Of a stretch of DNA of 64,000 nt, positions 40,850 through 54,600 are shown in pieces. Source of the stretch: Amphiduros pacificus (taxonomy: Eukaryota > Annelida > Polychaeta > Phyllodocida > Hesionidae); the NCBI GenBank assembly GCA_949316495.1, contig OX439012.1, forward strand, positions 25,218,666 through 25,282,665, read 5' to 3'. The notes below the pieces were generated by a model. The model worked only from the letters and a program-made list of their open reading frames with translations, had not been told where the DNA came from and ran no database searches. A program made the position numbers and the translations under genes. Position 1 is the stretch's first letter. The number at the start of each line of letters is the position of its first letter.

Positions 40850-42807
40850 TCAGTCTGAGAATTCCTCAGAATCAGGATTGGATTGGACTAACAAGCTCCG
40901 TCTCTGAAAATAAATTAACATTTTAGAAATTGAACACAGACAAGGAGAATGAGAATATATTGTCAATTGTAAACACTTTTGATATTGTGCAGGTAGATTA
41001 TCCAAGGAATAATTGGCATAGCCGTATAACAACCAAATAACAAATAACAAATTTAAAGTAAAACATTTCCAAACACAATAGATTGCAGTTTTTTTTTAAG
41101 GACAGAGTTGTAGTGGCTTTTACATGAAGAATTGTCATATTTCATAGTTGAATGAGTTGATACATCACATTAAATCTATATGTTTTGAAATCAAAGTAAA
41201 TCAATATAAACTCGCAAATGAATTTCAGAAGAAAATAAAGTATTGAAACTTCAATGACCTTGTGCAGGTAACCACCTTTCTTTCCAGGGGCATGTCGTAG
41301 TACATTCCCAATTTCATTTTCTATCTCGGAGTCAGCAGTCTTCGGATGAATTTTCCTTGATGCTCCTGTATAAAAAAGATACGTAGAATAATATTAGGTC
41401 ATACCATATATTCATGAGGTCAATATAAGTCTTTTATTCTGACATCTTCAACTTAATTCAAGGCATACTGTACATATACAAAATATATATCAAACATATA
41501 TAACATTATTCATGTATGGTATATTATACTTTCTTTTTTTCTGTGGTATTATATGTTGCAGAAGTGTACATACTGTAAATCAGTGCATTCAGTGGTGTTT
41601 CCTCGAAGGAATCCTTGTTTTTTCGCCCAACTCTGCTGTAGCCAAACCATACCTCATTTGTGGCGACCTTTTTTTAGCATATGCCGCACGGAGTCGCCCA
41701 GCACATTACCCCCACATGACACCAAAATATTAAACTGCAAAATTGTGTGAAAACATTCAATATTCTGTGAAGCAATATGTATGTTAATGTCAGATGTCTG
41801 AAATACAAGTGAAAACAGTGACAGTTAGTTCATTAGCACCCTAGGCACTTAACATTATCCTTGTAGGCTTCACCAATTTTTTAAAACTAGTTTATATATC
41901 ATTACTGGCTGTGAAATGACACATTTAATAAAAAAATATGTTGGAATAGGGTCTGATTATGTTAACGGAAAATAAATCTTACCACTTTCTTCCTGAATTC
42001 TTTATTTTCTTTTTTAGTTATCTTTTTAAAAAAACTCTTTTAATTCTGCTGCAGAATTGATTGGCTGATCCAGAGTGGAGTCTTCTTCCAAAGCCTCTTG
42101 TGTTGCCTGACGACCTGTCAGCAACTTTATTATTTGCCGCTGGTTGATGATTAGTTGATTCATCTTCGCCAAGGCTATTTTCTCAAATTCTGCAAGTAAA
42201 GTACAAATAAAAGAACAACTGTATATCATTACTTATATATTTTTAATTACCTGAAGTTTTAAAAGACAAGAACCAGGTACATGTAATTAATTCTTAGGCC
42301 TCGCATGACATAATTTGCATATTTGTACATAACATTTAAAAGTAAAAGTTAAAATATCAATTTTATGGGGTAGTTATCATTTCTATCAGATCCAATGGAA
42401 ATTTTAACCTGTTTCATATGCATGCACCATGAGCATCATTCGTTGTACCTAAAACAATAAATATCACTTACTCAATGTTCTGCCATCTGATAACAATGAA
42501 GCTGACATGCCAGTCAGGCAATCTGAAATAATTAAAAAAAACATTAATACCATTAAACACAAAATCATCTGTCTTCCATTTTTGTGGACATTAAACATCA
42601 GATAATCTAATATTATGCATCTCTTCAAAGATGCAAATGTATTCGTATTACAATGGTTGGTAAATAGCTTACCAGAGCTCGTTTCTTGGGTTTCTTTGAG
42701 TAAATCATCATTTGTGGTGCCAGAGCTCCCTTCATGCATCTCTTCGGGTGTATCATCTTCCTGATTATCTTTGGTTGTATTTGACATATTGCCACTATCA
42801 AACACAT
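40850..42807 (-). CDS. DUF4806-like protein, six 3' exons
   Basis: Exons on the minus strand: 42807-42673, 42522-42472, 42189-41983, 41734-41574, 41365-41259 and 40903-40850. Borders are GT-AG and phases fit throughout (1, 1, 0, 1, 0); the donor at 41258 (GTCATT) is weak. The first exon is acidic and Ser/Thr-rich. A KFEKIALAKMNQLIINQRQI helix follows. The DUF4806-type core is INSAAELKEFF, EFRKKVFNILVSCGGNVLG, SVRHML and VWFGYSRVGRKNKDSFEETP, ending EIENEIGNVLRHAPGKKGG. The function of this domain is unknown. Two exons each need one base fewer in a 7-base homopolymer (T run near 42025, A run near 41672) to stay in frame. Either the sequence has homopolymer errors or this is a young pseudogene. 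A minus-strand AATAAA lies near 40788. The 5' exons were not found. Confidence 0.6.
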
Positions 42808-43079
42808 CTGTAATGAAGGACATAAAGTATAAATCAATATGCAATGATTATCATGTTGTCATTAATCAGTAATAAATAATATCAACAAAATTAGAAAATG
42901 CAATTATGTAGGATATATACATGTCTATAGACATGTATATACAAGTATAGACAATTGTGATATCTGGCAGAAATCAGAGAGGTTAACAAGTGCAATTGTG
43001 ATATCTGGCAGAAATCAGAGAGGTTAACGAGTGCAGACGTGAGGCCAACAAATGCAAGTTGATGAGAAGTGTTGCTAGG

Positions 43080-43770
43080 CTGTCATTGTTAGGGGCATCG
43101 TAACAAGAAGGATGACTCTTGTAAACCTTACAAAAATACTACAAATTACTACATATCTTGGATGTGTAGTAACTACATGTTTAATATGCAGTAGAAAATA
43201 TGTAAATACTAAAGGTAGATCCCTGGGCCTGGGACCTTACCAAAGTACTACCAAATAACTACATAATGAATGTGTAGTAACCACGTATTTAATACATAGT
43301 ACAACTGCGTAATTTCACAACATAGAAAATACATAAATACTACCAAAAGGTAGACCTTACCAAAGTACTACGAAATAACTACATATTATGAAGGTGTAGT
43401 AAGCATGTATTAAATACGTAGTACAACTGCGTAATTTCACTACGTAGAAAATGCATAAATACTACCAAAAAGTAGACCTTACCAAAGTACTACCAAATAA
43501 CTACATATTATTGACGTGTAGTAACTACGTATGTAATATGTAGTACAACTTTGTAATTTCAGTATGTAGAAAATGCGTAAATACTACAAAATGTTTGACA
43601 TTACCGAAATACTACCAAATAACTACCATATAACTACACATTGATATGTATTCTGGATGTAAAATCCCTTACATGTATTCACTATGTAGATTCTATGTAA
43701 AAATCGGACCGGATCAAAATGGGACCAATCACTACGCAAAAAATACGTAGTTAATAAGTCGTGTGTTTGC
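43080..43770. repeat. About 120-bp tandem repeat rich in TACGTA motifs, about 5 copies
   Basis: TAGACCTTACCAAAGTACTAC recurs at about 43233, 43353 and 43474, with a diverged form at 43595. The units also contain GTAGTAACTACGTAT and TACATAG variants and decay outward on both sides. A related CTACC/GTAGG-rich stretch lies at 40400-40720. Confidence 0.75.
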
Positions 43771-44324
43771 TGGGTACAACCCTTGCAGCAGCATTTTGCA
43801 ATTTTTGCAGTTTGGCTATGTCACATTAAGGCAATTCTACCAAGAGTTTCCATAGTCAAGTTTTGATGTAACAAAAGCATGTGCCAAGGAATTGGTTGTT
43901 TTCTCATCCAAACAACTCCTGATTAATTTTAAGTTTTTGACATGAAAAAAAACATTTTTACACATTTTCGTGATTTTTTGTTTCAGGGTACACTCTCCAC
44001 CTAATATTATACTCAGATCTGTGACAATGTTTGACCTTGCAATAGTTGAACCTTAATTTCAGCTAGAATTGTATAATTTTTTAAACTTTTATCTTATCCA
44101 CAAATTATCATTTTAGATTTCCCATCATTTAGTTTCATTTTGTTATTCAATAGAACTTCTTTAACACTTGATATATTTTTTCATTTCATTGCACATTTTC
44201 AGATTTAGGGTCCATTGTGATGTAGAGCTGCGTATCATCTGCATGTATGTAGTGTTTCAATCCTATTATTTCAGTGAGAAAATATATTGTGTGAAAATAA
44301 CATTTTTGTTTTAAAGAAGGTGTT

Positions 44325-44405
44325 TAAGCCTTTAAACCAATGTGAAAGTAAAACTGCCGGGAGTTGAATCCACCACCTCCTGTCCACTAATATAACAAAG
44401 GAACA
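44325..44405 (-). mobile_element. tRNA-like SINE fragment, second family
   Basis: On the minus strand, GGACAGGAGGTGGTGGATTC and then AACTCCCGGCAG match the 3' half of the tRNA-like repeat at 45003-45100 in inverse orientation. Confidence 0.5.
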
Positions 44406-44519
44406 GAATCAACGCATTACCAACATTGCTAGTTGGGCCGGTATTGGCTCTTTGTGTATTTAGGGACAGTGTTAGCTTTTCTGCAATGAGTGACCATGAC
44501 AATATCTATAAAGTATCCC

Positions 44520-44833
44520 ACGGGCCGTGGTGCAGTTAGTTAGAGCGCCAGCTTATTAGCACCAGTTCCTCTGTGGTGATCCAAAGGTCGTGGGTTCGAA
44601 TCCCGGCCGTGCCGAGATTGAACTCATGATACAATTTCACACATGAGCTGAGGCCCGTGCCTAAAGGGTTAACCCGTTGTCCTTGTAAATCTGTGACCGG
44701 GTGGGTTGTCATGTCAAGGACCTGCGACATGACAATTCAGTGAGGCAGCACTATATCTGTCACAAGTAGGTCTCATCATGAAATGACTGAAATAATGTTG
44801 AAAGTGATGTAAAACCCCAAACAAACAAACAAA
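44520..44833 (+). mobile_element. tRNA-derived SINE, best-preserved copy
   Basis: The head is CGGGCCGTGGTGCAGTTAG with a B box GGGTTCGAATCCC. The full body and the tail CCCCAAACAAACAAACAAA are present. It is nearly the consensus of the seven copies in the window. Confidence 0.93.
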
Positions 44834-45002
44834 TCTATAAAGTATCGCTCTTTGAAAGTTACTTACCAATTTTCCATCATTACATGGTTAATGTGCATTT
44901 TTACCTTAATGTGCCAATTTGCAACTAAGAATCCATCTCTTCATTCATTTCATTTCACATTTGAATAAATAATTCTCCAGGATGTTCTATATTGTATACC
45001 GA

Positions 45003-45100
45003 CCCCACTAGCACAGTTGGTTGAGTGTAGGATCTGTGCCTTTGTTGGTTAAATAAGTGGAGGACAGGAGGTGGTTGGTTCGACTCCCACTGCCGGCAGT
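45003..45100 (+). mobile_element. tRNA-like repeat, second SINE family
   Basis: CCCCACTAGCACAGTTGGTTG resembles an A box and GGTTGGTTCGACTCCCAC a B box. The body downstream differs from the abundant family. The distance between boxes (about 55 bp) suggests an old tRNA-like head, not a working tRNA gene. Confidence 0.5.
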
Positions 45101-45191
45101 GTCGACCTGATATGGCCACAGTTGCTGAAAAGGTCGTAAAAACACCACTTCTATATTGTATACAATTGTGTTTACAGTTGCAAAATATTAT

Positions 45192-45192
<1 letters not shown>

Positions 45193-45284
<92 letters not shown>

Positions 45285-45305
45285 TATATATATATATATA
45301 TATAG

Positions 45306-45340
<35 letters not shown>

Positions 45341-45356
45341 TATATATATATATATT
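45193..45356. repeat. (TA)n microsatellite with (CA)n part
   Basis: A TA run interrupted by GATA steps and a short CACACACACA block, upstream of the fibronectin-domain gene. Confidence 0.95.
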
Positions 45357-45670
45357 GATATTGAATGCAAGACTCAGACCTTAGTCTTATAAAAAATGTT
45401 TATTATTTATATAAGCCAATTGTACAAACAGAAATATATCCACTTAATTAATATTCTACTTATTGATTATGGTGGAATGCGATTCATCCCACCAGTTAAT
45501 GTACTATTTACCCTGCATGGACTCTAATCATCCAAATTGGTTTCATATTTAAGTGTTCCAGATATGTTCGAGATATATGATGTGAAATATGATATGCATG
45601 ACACAGTTACATTAAGTGATCATTTTGATATGTTCTTCTCTAGTTGAGTATCATTAGGTACATTTTCAAC

Positions 45671-48600
45671 ATGGATTTGATGTATATCATACTTAGCTCC
45701 ATTTGTTTGCTCCACTCGATCAGCGGTAAGAAACTTGTTACCATAAACACGCACTTGTAGAATGATCATTTTACAAAGACTTGGAATGATTCCACGGGTA
45801 TTATCCAGATATTATTTGATATGCTATTATTTGGTGATTTACGATGTGCAAGTGTAATATATTGAAATGGAACTGTAACTTGCTAGAATATTACTATCAA
45901 AACATTAATCACTGTAAATAAAACGTGGTAGGGGCAAGTTATATCAGCAGTATTGATAGAAGCATATGTTGCTCTTATTGTCCATATAGTTAGTGTTTTT
46001 TTTTTCATTAAAATATGTAATCAGGTGAAGTTCCAAGCGCTCCACTTAATCCAGAAATCGCCATCGAAGATGAAGATGACAGGAGCCCCATGGTGGTATG
46101 GGAAACCCCAGAGAGACCTAATGCAGAAACCCTAGGTACGTCCTAAACCTTTCATCACCATCAGCACTTGGAATCAATATCAACTGAACCATATGTATAT
46201 AGACCCCAGAGAGGCCAAATGTAGAAACCCTGCTCATAGTAAATTTCAGAATACTATGTTTGGTACACAGTTGATAACCCTAGGTGTATCCTAAATCAAT
46301 ATCAACTGAACCATATGTCTAGAAACCCCCAGAGAGACCGAATGCAGAAACCCTAATCATAGTTAATGTTTCTTTTTGGCAGAATACTATGTTCGGTACA
46401 CAGTTGAGGAATATGTGGCCAGGAATTATTCTTGGTGGGGACTGAGGACCAGAACATCTTCGCAGCTTAACTCACTGCATACTGTCATAATTGGAAACAT
46501 CATCATTTGCCAAACTTACATTTTCAAGGTATAGTATCCCTTAAAGTTATGGGAGGAGTCGGACATGACCCAGTGGTGGGGACGTGGCTGTGTGATAATG
46601 CAAATGAAAGATTCTCAGTCACTCTTCGAAATGAGCAGGGCATGGAGTCCCAGTGCTAAAAATGATTTTAATCCAAAACAAATTAAATCAAGGTATTGGC
46701 TGCCTTCAAGGTATGGCATGTTCTAAGTATGGAATGCTTTATGTTAAATATTTCCTTCCACTGGCACATGCCCATGTAATATACCGTATTTTCTCGAAAA
46801 TAGGACGAGAATTAGGACCCAAACCTTCAGTTAATGTTGGGGGGGGGGTCGCCTTTTACAACTTGTGGACTGATTTACGGCACCTGCGGGCAGCCGATAG
46901 TGGTAAGCGTGGCTGTGCAGCCCACGGGGATCGCATGTCCCAAACTCTGCCTAAAAGATACCTAGTTTTAATTTCTCTTGTTAATGTTTTATTGTGACAC
47001 ATTCAAGCTAAGATCAGACATGTTTTCCTGAGCAATGAAAAAGAGAATCTTACATCGTATCAGCTGAAATAATCCACAATCTGTTGGTTCATCACTCACC
47101 TGTTTGGCCATGGGCCATGGCGCAGTTGGTTAGAGTGCCAGCTTATTAGCACCAGTTACTGTGGTGATCCAAAGGTGATGGGTTTGATCCCCGGCTGTGT
47201 GGAGATTGAACTTGTGATTCAATTTCCCATATGAGCTGAGGCCCATGCCAAAGGGTTAACCCGTTGTCCTTGTAAATCTGTGACCTGGTGGGTTGTCATG
47301 TCAAGGACCTGCGACATGACAATTCAGTGAGGCAGCACTATATCTGCTACAAGTAGTTCTCATCACGAAATGATGAAATAATGTTGAAACTGAAATAATG
47401 TTGAAAGTGATATAAAAGCCCAAAACAAAAAACACCTGTTTACTGCTGCTCTCTCTCCAAACAAAGCACAACCCCCTCTGAATCTATATCCTGAAGCATA
47501 TATTCATTAAGATCTTTGACAAAGAAAAGGGAGTGCTAGCAAGTTTTGGAAGAGCCCTCAAAAGTTAAAATGAGGCCTTCATTCTGTCGGGAAACTGATC
47601 ATTACAGGGCTGTCTTGCAGTTCCAAAAAGACTAATGGTAGATAAATGAGTTATGCCATTCATGCCCTGTCAGTTCTCTGTAATTAAGATTTAACAGTTC
47701 AACTGGGCAGTTCCTGTTCCTTTCATTTGATCATCAAAATGGTTGTAGCTTTGTTTTCTTGATTTTAGTAATGAATTTTGTGATAATGACAATGATAATG
47801 AAAGCTTTGATGGCTTACTCTTTCGGGAGGATTTGAGGGCCAACGATTGATTGAGGTTGTCTACTGTCTGGGGAAGCCCTCGAAGTCAGCGTCCCAGGCA
47901 TCCTTCACCCAGCTGGCCACCAGGGGGAGGGGAGGCCTCATTATGTTGCCTGCTGCAGTCAGCTCAGGCCCGCTGCTCATCATTCACTCAGCCCACAGCT
48001 TGTGGAGGTTGTTCTTGAAGGCTTGTTGATGCTGATGTCCAGAAGGTGAAGGATGATGTGAGCCCACTGGAAATGACGGCCTGGTCAATGTTCAGCTCCC
48101 TGAGGTCTCGCTTGATGGCGTCCATCGGTGGGGCTGGAACTGGTCCCAGACCAGCAGAGTCCTGGGCTTCAGCAGGCCCCCAGGTTGAATCTTCAGGCAC
48201 TTGCTGAACCACAGGCAGAGGCCTAGTCATCCAGCCCTTTGGGTGGACATGGATCACCACCCCAGCTGGGAACTTCTCCTTAGACATGGTCTTCCACTTG
48301 AAAATGATGAAGGGCTTGAGCTTGCCGTCACTAGCTGACTGGCCAAGTACGACTGTGAAGTGGGTCTTCTCATGCCCAGTGGTCTTCATCAGGATGGTTT
48401 TGGTGCCCTTGAAGTCCAAAGTCGTGTTGCCTGGCATGTCGAATTGGACGGGCTCTCGTCCATGTTCCACATCTGGTCAAGTAGGTACCCTTACTTCTGC
48501 CGGAGCTGCAGGCCGAACTGGTGGAATTTGATGATCTTGTCATCCAGCTCAGCAGGGAGGCGCTGGGTGATCTTGGTGTGGAAATGGATGACCAGCCCAT

Positions 48601-51600
48601 GGCGCTCCATGAAGCGGGTGCAACAGCCAGAAGATGCCTTGAAGCTCACAACATGGAACTCCTGAGACAGTGACAGGGCCTTCAGGCAGGTGACCAGGAA
48701 TCTGGAGTGACACTGCTTGGTGACCCAGTCAAAGACCTTGGCCGAAGTCAGCCTAGCCATCCTTGTCTTCACACAAGAGGTGTTGAACTCCTGGGTGATG
48801 AGGTTATCGTGGGGGTTCTGTGTCGGACATCTCTTCCTGACCGCCCTGGTCGTCCTCCCAGAGGATGTCATCCTTGGTGCTGTCCAGGCTGTCAGAGATG
48901 CACGTCTCCTCAAAGAACTTGAAAATGATAATGTGGTTGATGGTGTCCCAGGCATCCTTCACCTAGCTGGCCACCAGGGTGAGGGTAGACCTCTTCATGT
49001 TGCTTGCTGCAGTCAGCTCAGGCCTGCCGCTTGTCATCCACTCTGCCCACAGCTCGCAGAGGTTTTCTTTCAAGGGCTTGTTGATGCTGATGTCCTGAGG
49101 CTGGAGGATGGAGATGAGCCCACCGGGGATGATGGCCTGGTCAAAGTTCAGCTCCCTGAGGTCTCACTTGATTGTGTCCATCAGTTGGACCTGGAATCCT
49201 CGGCTTCAGCAGGCCCCCAGGTTGAGTCTCCAGGCACGTACTGAACCACAGGCAGAGGCTGGCCTTGTCCACCCTGGTCATCCCCCCAGAGGATGTCATC
49301 CTTGGTGCTGTCCAGGCTATTGGAGATGTCTTTAAAAACTTGATGATGATGATGGGGTTGAAGGTGTCCCACAGATTGCGGAGGTTGCTCTTGAACGGCT
49401 TGTTGATGCTGATATCCAGAGGCTGGAGGACGGAGGTGAGCCCACTGGGGATGACGGCCTGGTCAAAGTTCAACTCCCTGAGGTCTCGCTTGATGGTGTC
49501 CATCAGGTGGGGCTGGAGTCTTGGGTTTCTTGCTGAACCACAGGCAGAGGCCGGCCTCGTCCATCCAGCCTTTTGGGTGGACATGGATCACCACCCCAGC
49601 TGGGAACTTCTCCTTAGACATAGTCTTCCACTTGAAAATGATGAACGGATTGAGCTTGCTGTCACTAGCAGACTGGCCGAGGACGACTGTGAAGTGGGTC
49701 TTCTCATACCCAGTGGTCTTTGTCAGGATGGTCCACAAAAAGTCAGCATGTCACTTATTGCAAAGCAGGGGAAAGCCCTGTAAATAGAGTTATCGCTCAA
49801 ATTTGCATATCACCTCTCCACTGAGGGGCCCAAAATGATTGATTGAGGTTCTGGTCTACTGGCTGGGGAAGCCCTCGAAGTCAGCCTAGCCATCATTGTC
49901 TTCACACAAGAGGTGTTGAACTCCCGGGTGATGAGGTCATCGTGGGGGTTCTGTGTCGGACATCTCTTCCTCACCACCCTGGTCGTCCTCCCAGAGGATG
50001 TCATCCTTGGTGCTGTCCAGGCTGTCAGAGATGCACGTCTTAAAGAACTTGAAAATGATAATGTGGTTGATGGTGTCCCAGGCATCCTTCACCCAGCTGG
50101 CCACCAGGGTGAGGGTAGACCTCTTCATGTTGCTTGCTGCAGTCAGCTCAGGCCTGCTGCTTGTCATCCACTCTGCCCACAGCTCGCAGAGGTTTTCTTT
50201 CAAGGGCTTGTTGATGCTGATGTCCTGAGGCTGGAGGATGGAGATGAGCCCACCGGGGATGATGGCCTGGTCAAAGTTCAGCTCCCTGAGGTCTCACTTG
50301 ATTGTGTCCATCAGTTGGGCCCTGAATCCTCGGCTTCAGCAGGCCCCCAGGTTGAGTCTCCAGGCACTTACTGAACCACAGGCAGAGGCTGGCCTTGTCC
50401 ACCCTGGTCATCCCCCCAGAGGATGTCATCCTTGGTGCTGTCCAGGCTATTGGAAATGCCTGTCTTTAAAAACTTGATGATGATGATGGGGTTTAAGGTG
50501 TCCCACAGATTGCAGAGGTTGCTCTTGAACGGCATGTTGATGCTGACATCCAGAGGCTGGAGGACGGAGGTGAGCCCACTGGGGATGACGGCCTGGTCAA
50601 AGTTCAGCTCCCTGAGGTCTCGCTTGATGGTGTCCATCAGGTGGGGCTGGAGTCCTGGGCTTCTTGCTGAACCACAGGCAGAGGCCGGCCTCGTCCATCC
50701 AGCCCTTTGGGTGGACATGGATCACCACCCCAGCTGGGAACTTCTCCTTAGACATGGTCTTCCACTTGAAAATGATGAAGGGCTTGAGCTTGCCGTCACT
50801 AGCAGACTGGCAAAGTACGACTGTAAAGTGGGTCTTCTCATGCCCAGTGGTCTTCATCAGGATGGTTTTGGTGCCCTTGAAGTCCACAGTCATGTTGCCT
50901 GGCATGTCAAACTGGACCGGGCTCTTGTCCATGTTCCACATCTGGTCAAGTAGGTACCCTTACTTCTGCCGGAGCTGCAGGCCGAACTGGTGGAATTTGA
51001 TGATCTTGTCATCCAGCTCAGCAGGGAGGTGCTGTGTGATCTTGGTGCGGAAATGGATGACCAGCCCATGGCACTCCATGAAGCGGGTACAACAGCCAGA
51101 AGATGCCTTGAAGCTCACATGGAACTCCCGAGACAGCAACAGGGCCTTCAGGCAGGTGACCAGGAATCTGGAGTGACACTGCTCGGTGACCCAGTCAAAG
51201 ACCTTGGCCGAAGTCAGCCTAGCCATCCTTGTCTTCACACAAGAGTTGTTGAACTCCTGGGTGATGAGGTCGATCGTGGGGGTTCTGTGTCGGACATCTC
51301 TTCTTCACCGCCCTGGTCGTCCTCCCAGAGGATGTTATCCTTGGTGCTGTCCAGGCTGTCAGAGATGCACGTCTTCTCAAAGAACTTGAAAATGATAATG
51401 TGGTTGATGGTGTCCCAGGCATCCTTCACCCAGCTGGCCACCAGGGTGAGGGTAGACCTCTTCATGTTGCTTGCTGCAGTCAGCTCAGGCCTGCCGCTTG
51501 TCATCCACTCTGCCCACAGCTCACAGAAGTTTTCTTTCAAGGGCTTGTTGATGCTGATGTCCTGATGCTGGAGGATGGAGATGAGCCCACCGGGGATGAT

Positions 51601-54600
51601 GGCCTGGTCAAAGTTCAGCTCCCTGAGGTCTCACTTGATTGTGTCCATCAGTTGGACCTGTAATCCTCGGCTTCAGCAGGCCCCCAGGTTGAGTCTCCAG
51701 GCACTTACTGAACCACAGGCAGAGGCTGGCCTTGTCCACCCTGGTCATCCTCCCAGAGGATGTCATCCTTGGTGCTGTCCAGGCTATTGGAGATTTCTTT
51801 AAAAACTTGATGATGATGATGGGGTTGAAGGTGTCCTACAGATTGCGGAGGTTGCTCTTGAACTGCTTGTTGATGCTGATATCCAGAGGCTGGAGGACGG
51901 AGGTGAGCCCACTGGGGATGACGGCCTGGTCAAAGTTCAGCTCCCTGAGGTCTCACTTGATGGTGTCCATCAGGTGGGGCTGGAGTCCTGGGCTTCTTGC
52001 TGAACCACAGGCAGAGGCCGGCCTCGTCCATCCAGCCTTTTGGGTGGACATGGATCACCACCCCAGCTGGGAACTTCTCCTTAGACATGGTCTTCCCCTT
52101 GAAAATGTGTTTGAAAAGTGTTTGAGCTTTTTGTCACTAGTAGACTGGCCAAGTACCGCTGTGAAGTGGGTCTTCTCATGCCCAGTGGTCTTCATCAGGA
52201 TGGTTTTGGTGCCCTTGAAGTCCACAGTCGTGTTGCCTGGCATGTCGAACTGGACCGGGCTCTTGTCCATGTTCCACATCTGGTCAAGTAGGTACCCTTA
52301 CTTCTGCCGGAGCTGCAGGATGAACTGGTGGAATTTGATGATCTTGTCATCCAGCTCAGGGAGATGCTGGGTGATCTTGGTGCGGAAATGGATGACCAGC
52401 CCATGGCGCTCCATGAAGCGGGTGCAACAGCCAGAAGATGCCTTGAAGCTCACAACATGGAACTCCGGAGACAGCGACAGGGCCTTCAGGCAGGTGACCA
52501 GGAATCTGGAGTGACACTGCTCGGTGACCCAGTCAAAGACCTTGGCCTCCAGGTCAGGGTAGAGGGCTGACCGACCTAGCAGAGCCTTCTTGATCTGTGG
52601 CATCGCTTGCAACTGCTCCCACTGTTTCTTCCACTCTCTGACCTGCCAGTTCGACCACCTTCAGCTTGAAGGAAGAGTTGTAGGTCTGGCACTTGCGCTT
52701 CTTGCTTATCAGGGTTGATAGAACTGGCATTGTGACAGTCATTTCCCATGTGGGCCTGGGGTTAGAATGGTCCTATGATTTTTTTTTTATTCTCTGGTCT
52801 TTTGTCAGTTCGTAAGAGGCGAACAAAAAAATAACCATGGAGCCTTGTTTGCTGTGAGGTGTGATACGTAAGGGGAGGATATGGAGTTCTGCAGGTTGAG
52901 CAAGTGACATGAAAGTTCCTCTGTGGTGATCCAAAGGTCATGGGTTTGATTCCCGGCCATGCCGAGATTGAACTCATGATTCAATTTCCCATCTGAGCTG
53001 AGGCCCGTGCCAAAAGGGTTAACCCATTGTCCTTGTAAATCTGTGACCGGGCGGGTTGTCATGTCAAGGACCTGCGACATGACAATTCAGTGAGGCAGCA
53101 CTATATCTGTTACAAGTAGGTCTCATCACGAAATGACTGAAATAATGTTGAAAGAGATGTAAAATCCCAAACAAACTGCTGAAACAGGTTGATCTGGGAT
53201 ATATTTTATGTATTCTCGAGTATTTTGTCTAATGTAGCCGAGTTCTATAGGTGTGCTGATGGCTCTGCCCCATATCTATAACTCCCTATTATTAAAATAG
53301 GAGGGCCAGGTCAAGCAGTAACCGACTCACAGTTTCACAGATAAATGGATATCGTTTTACAACCAATAACTTTATATATATTTTTAATGCATGTAAAGAT
53401 AGGTTCTAATGGGTACTTGTATGTGAATAAAAAATAATTTTAAAAAAATAATTTTTTTTTGGAAATAAATGAAAATTTGTGGTCGGTAACCGACTCACAG
53501 AAAGTTAACATCAAATTTGAGGGTTATACGCAAAATGCCACAAAATGCGGTTCTTTAATGAATTTTATTAAAATAGTTATACATTATCATTCCACATATA
53601 TTTAAGTAACACATGACCAAATATTGGGAAATGTGAACTTTTATTTCATAATAAAATTAATGTGAATTCAACTTAAGGACTGGTAACCGACTCACATGGT
53701 AACCGACTCACAAATGTTTCACATTTTTAAATATCAAACCCCAGAATTGCAGATTTGCAAACAGTTAGACATTCATTTTTTACACTGTATATGCAATAAA
53801 GTAATGTTGGATAGTAAAAACAAGAAATGGAGTTTTTTTTAATAAAATAATCAACTTTATTTGAAACATTGTCATATTTAGAACACTCATCACATAAACA
53901 ATAACTTAACATATTTCCAAACTGCCATTGTGTTTGTGTTGTATAATACTAGATTAAGTGTCACTTTCACATTTCTCATGTTCATAATTATGTCATTTTC
54001 CCTTTCATTTTGTAGTGTACTTGGCCAGAACCTCTTTCTGAGCATCTGAGAATTCAAATGCATATCTCATGTGAGTGCCTGCCATGGTGACTTGTGGCTC
54101 AGGGCAGACAAACAGAATGTTCTTTGAGGACTCCTGGCTGATGTCATCTCCCTCTGCATCCTTGTAGAGCCCAGCATTGCCAATCTTCCTCAGGTACCTG
54201 AGCTGCAATTGTTCTTTGGTCAGTGTGGCCACATAGAGAAAGGAGCGTCGCTTCTCCGTTTCCACGGGTACGGCCACGTAGTTGCCTGGTCTCAGCTTGG
54301 CGACTTGGTTGGACGGGTCAGCAGGTGGTGTCTGTGGGTCTGCTACTGGCTGTCTGTTGGGCAGGAGGATGTGCTTCACACCGGGCTGCCCGGAGTACTT
54401 TGAGACGGAGATCTGGCCTAGAGCTAGTGTGCCTACACAGTGCCAACGTGTGTCCCAGGCACTGCAGCCACAGATGTCCACAGGTCATCCAGCGCTGGTC
54501 GGTTGGCATTGATATCGTCACTGCTGACATAGAGGATGTGGACCTTCTGCGTCACAGCCTTGGCACATTCTGCATATTCTGCAGCAGTCTTGATGATGTG

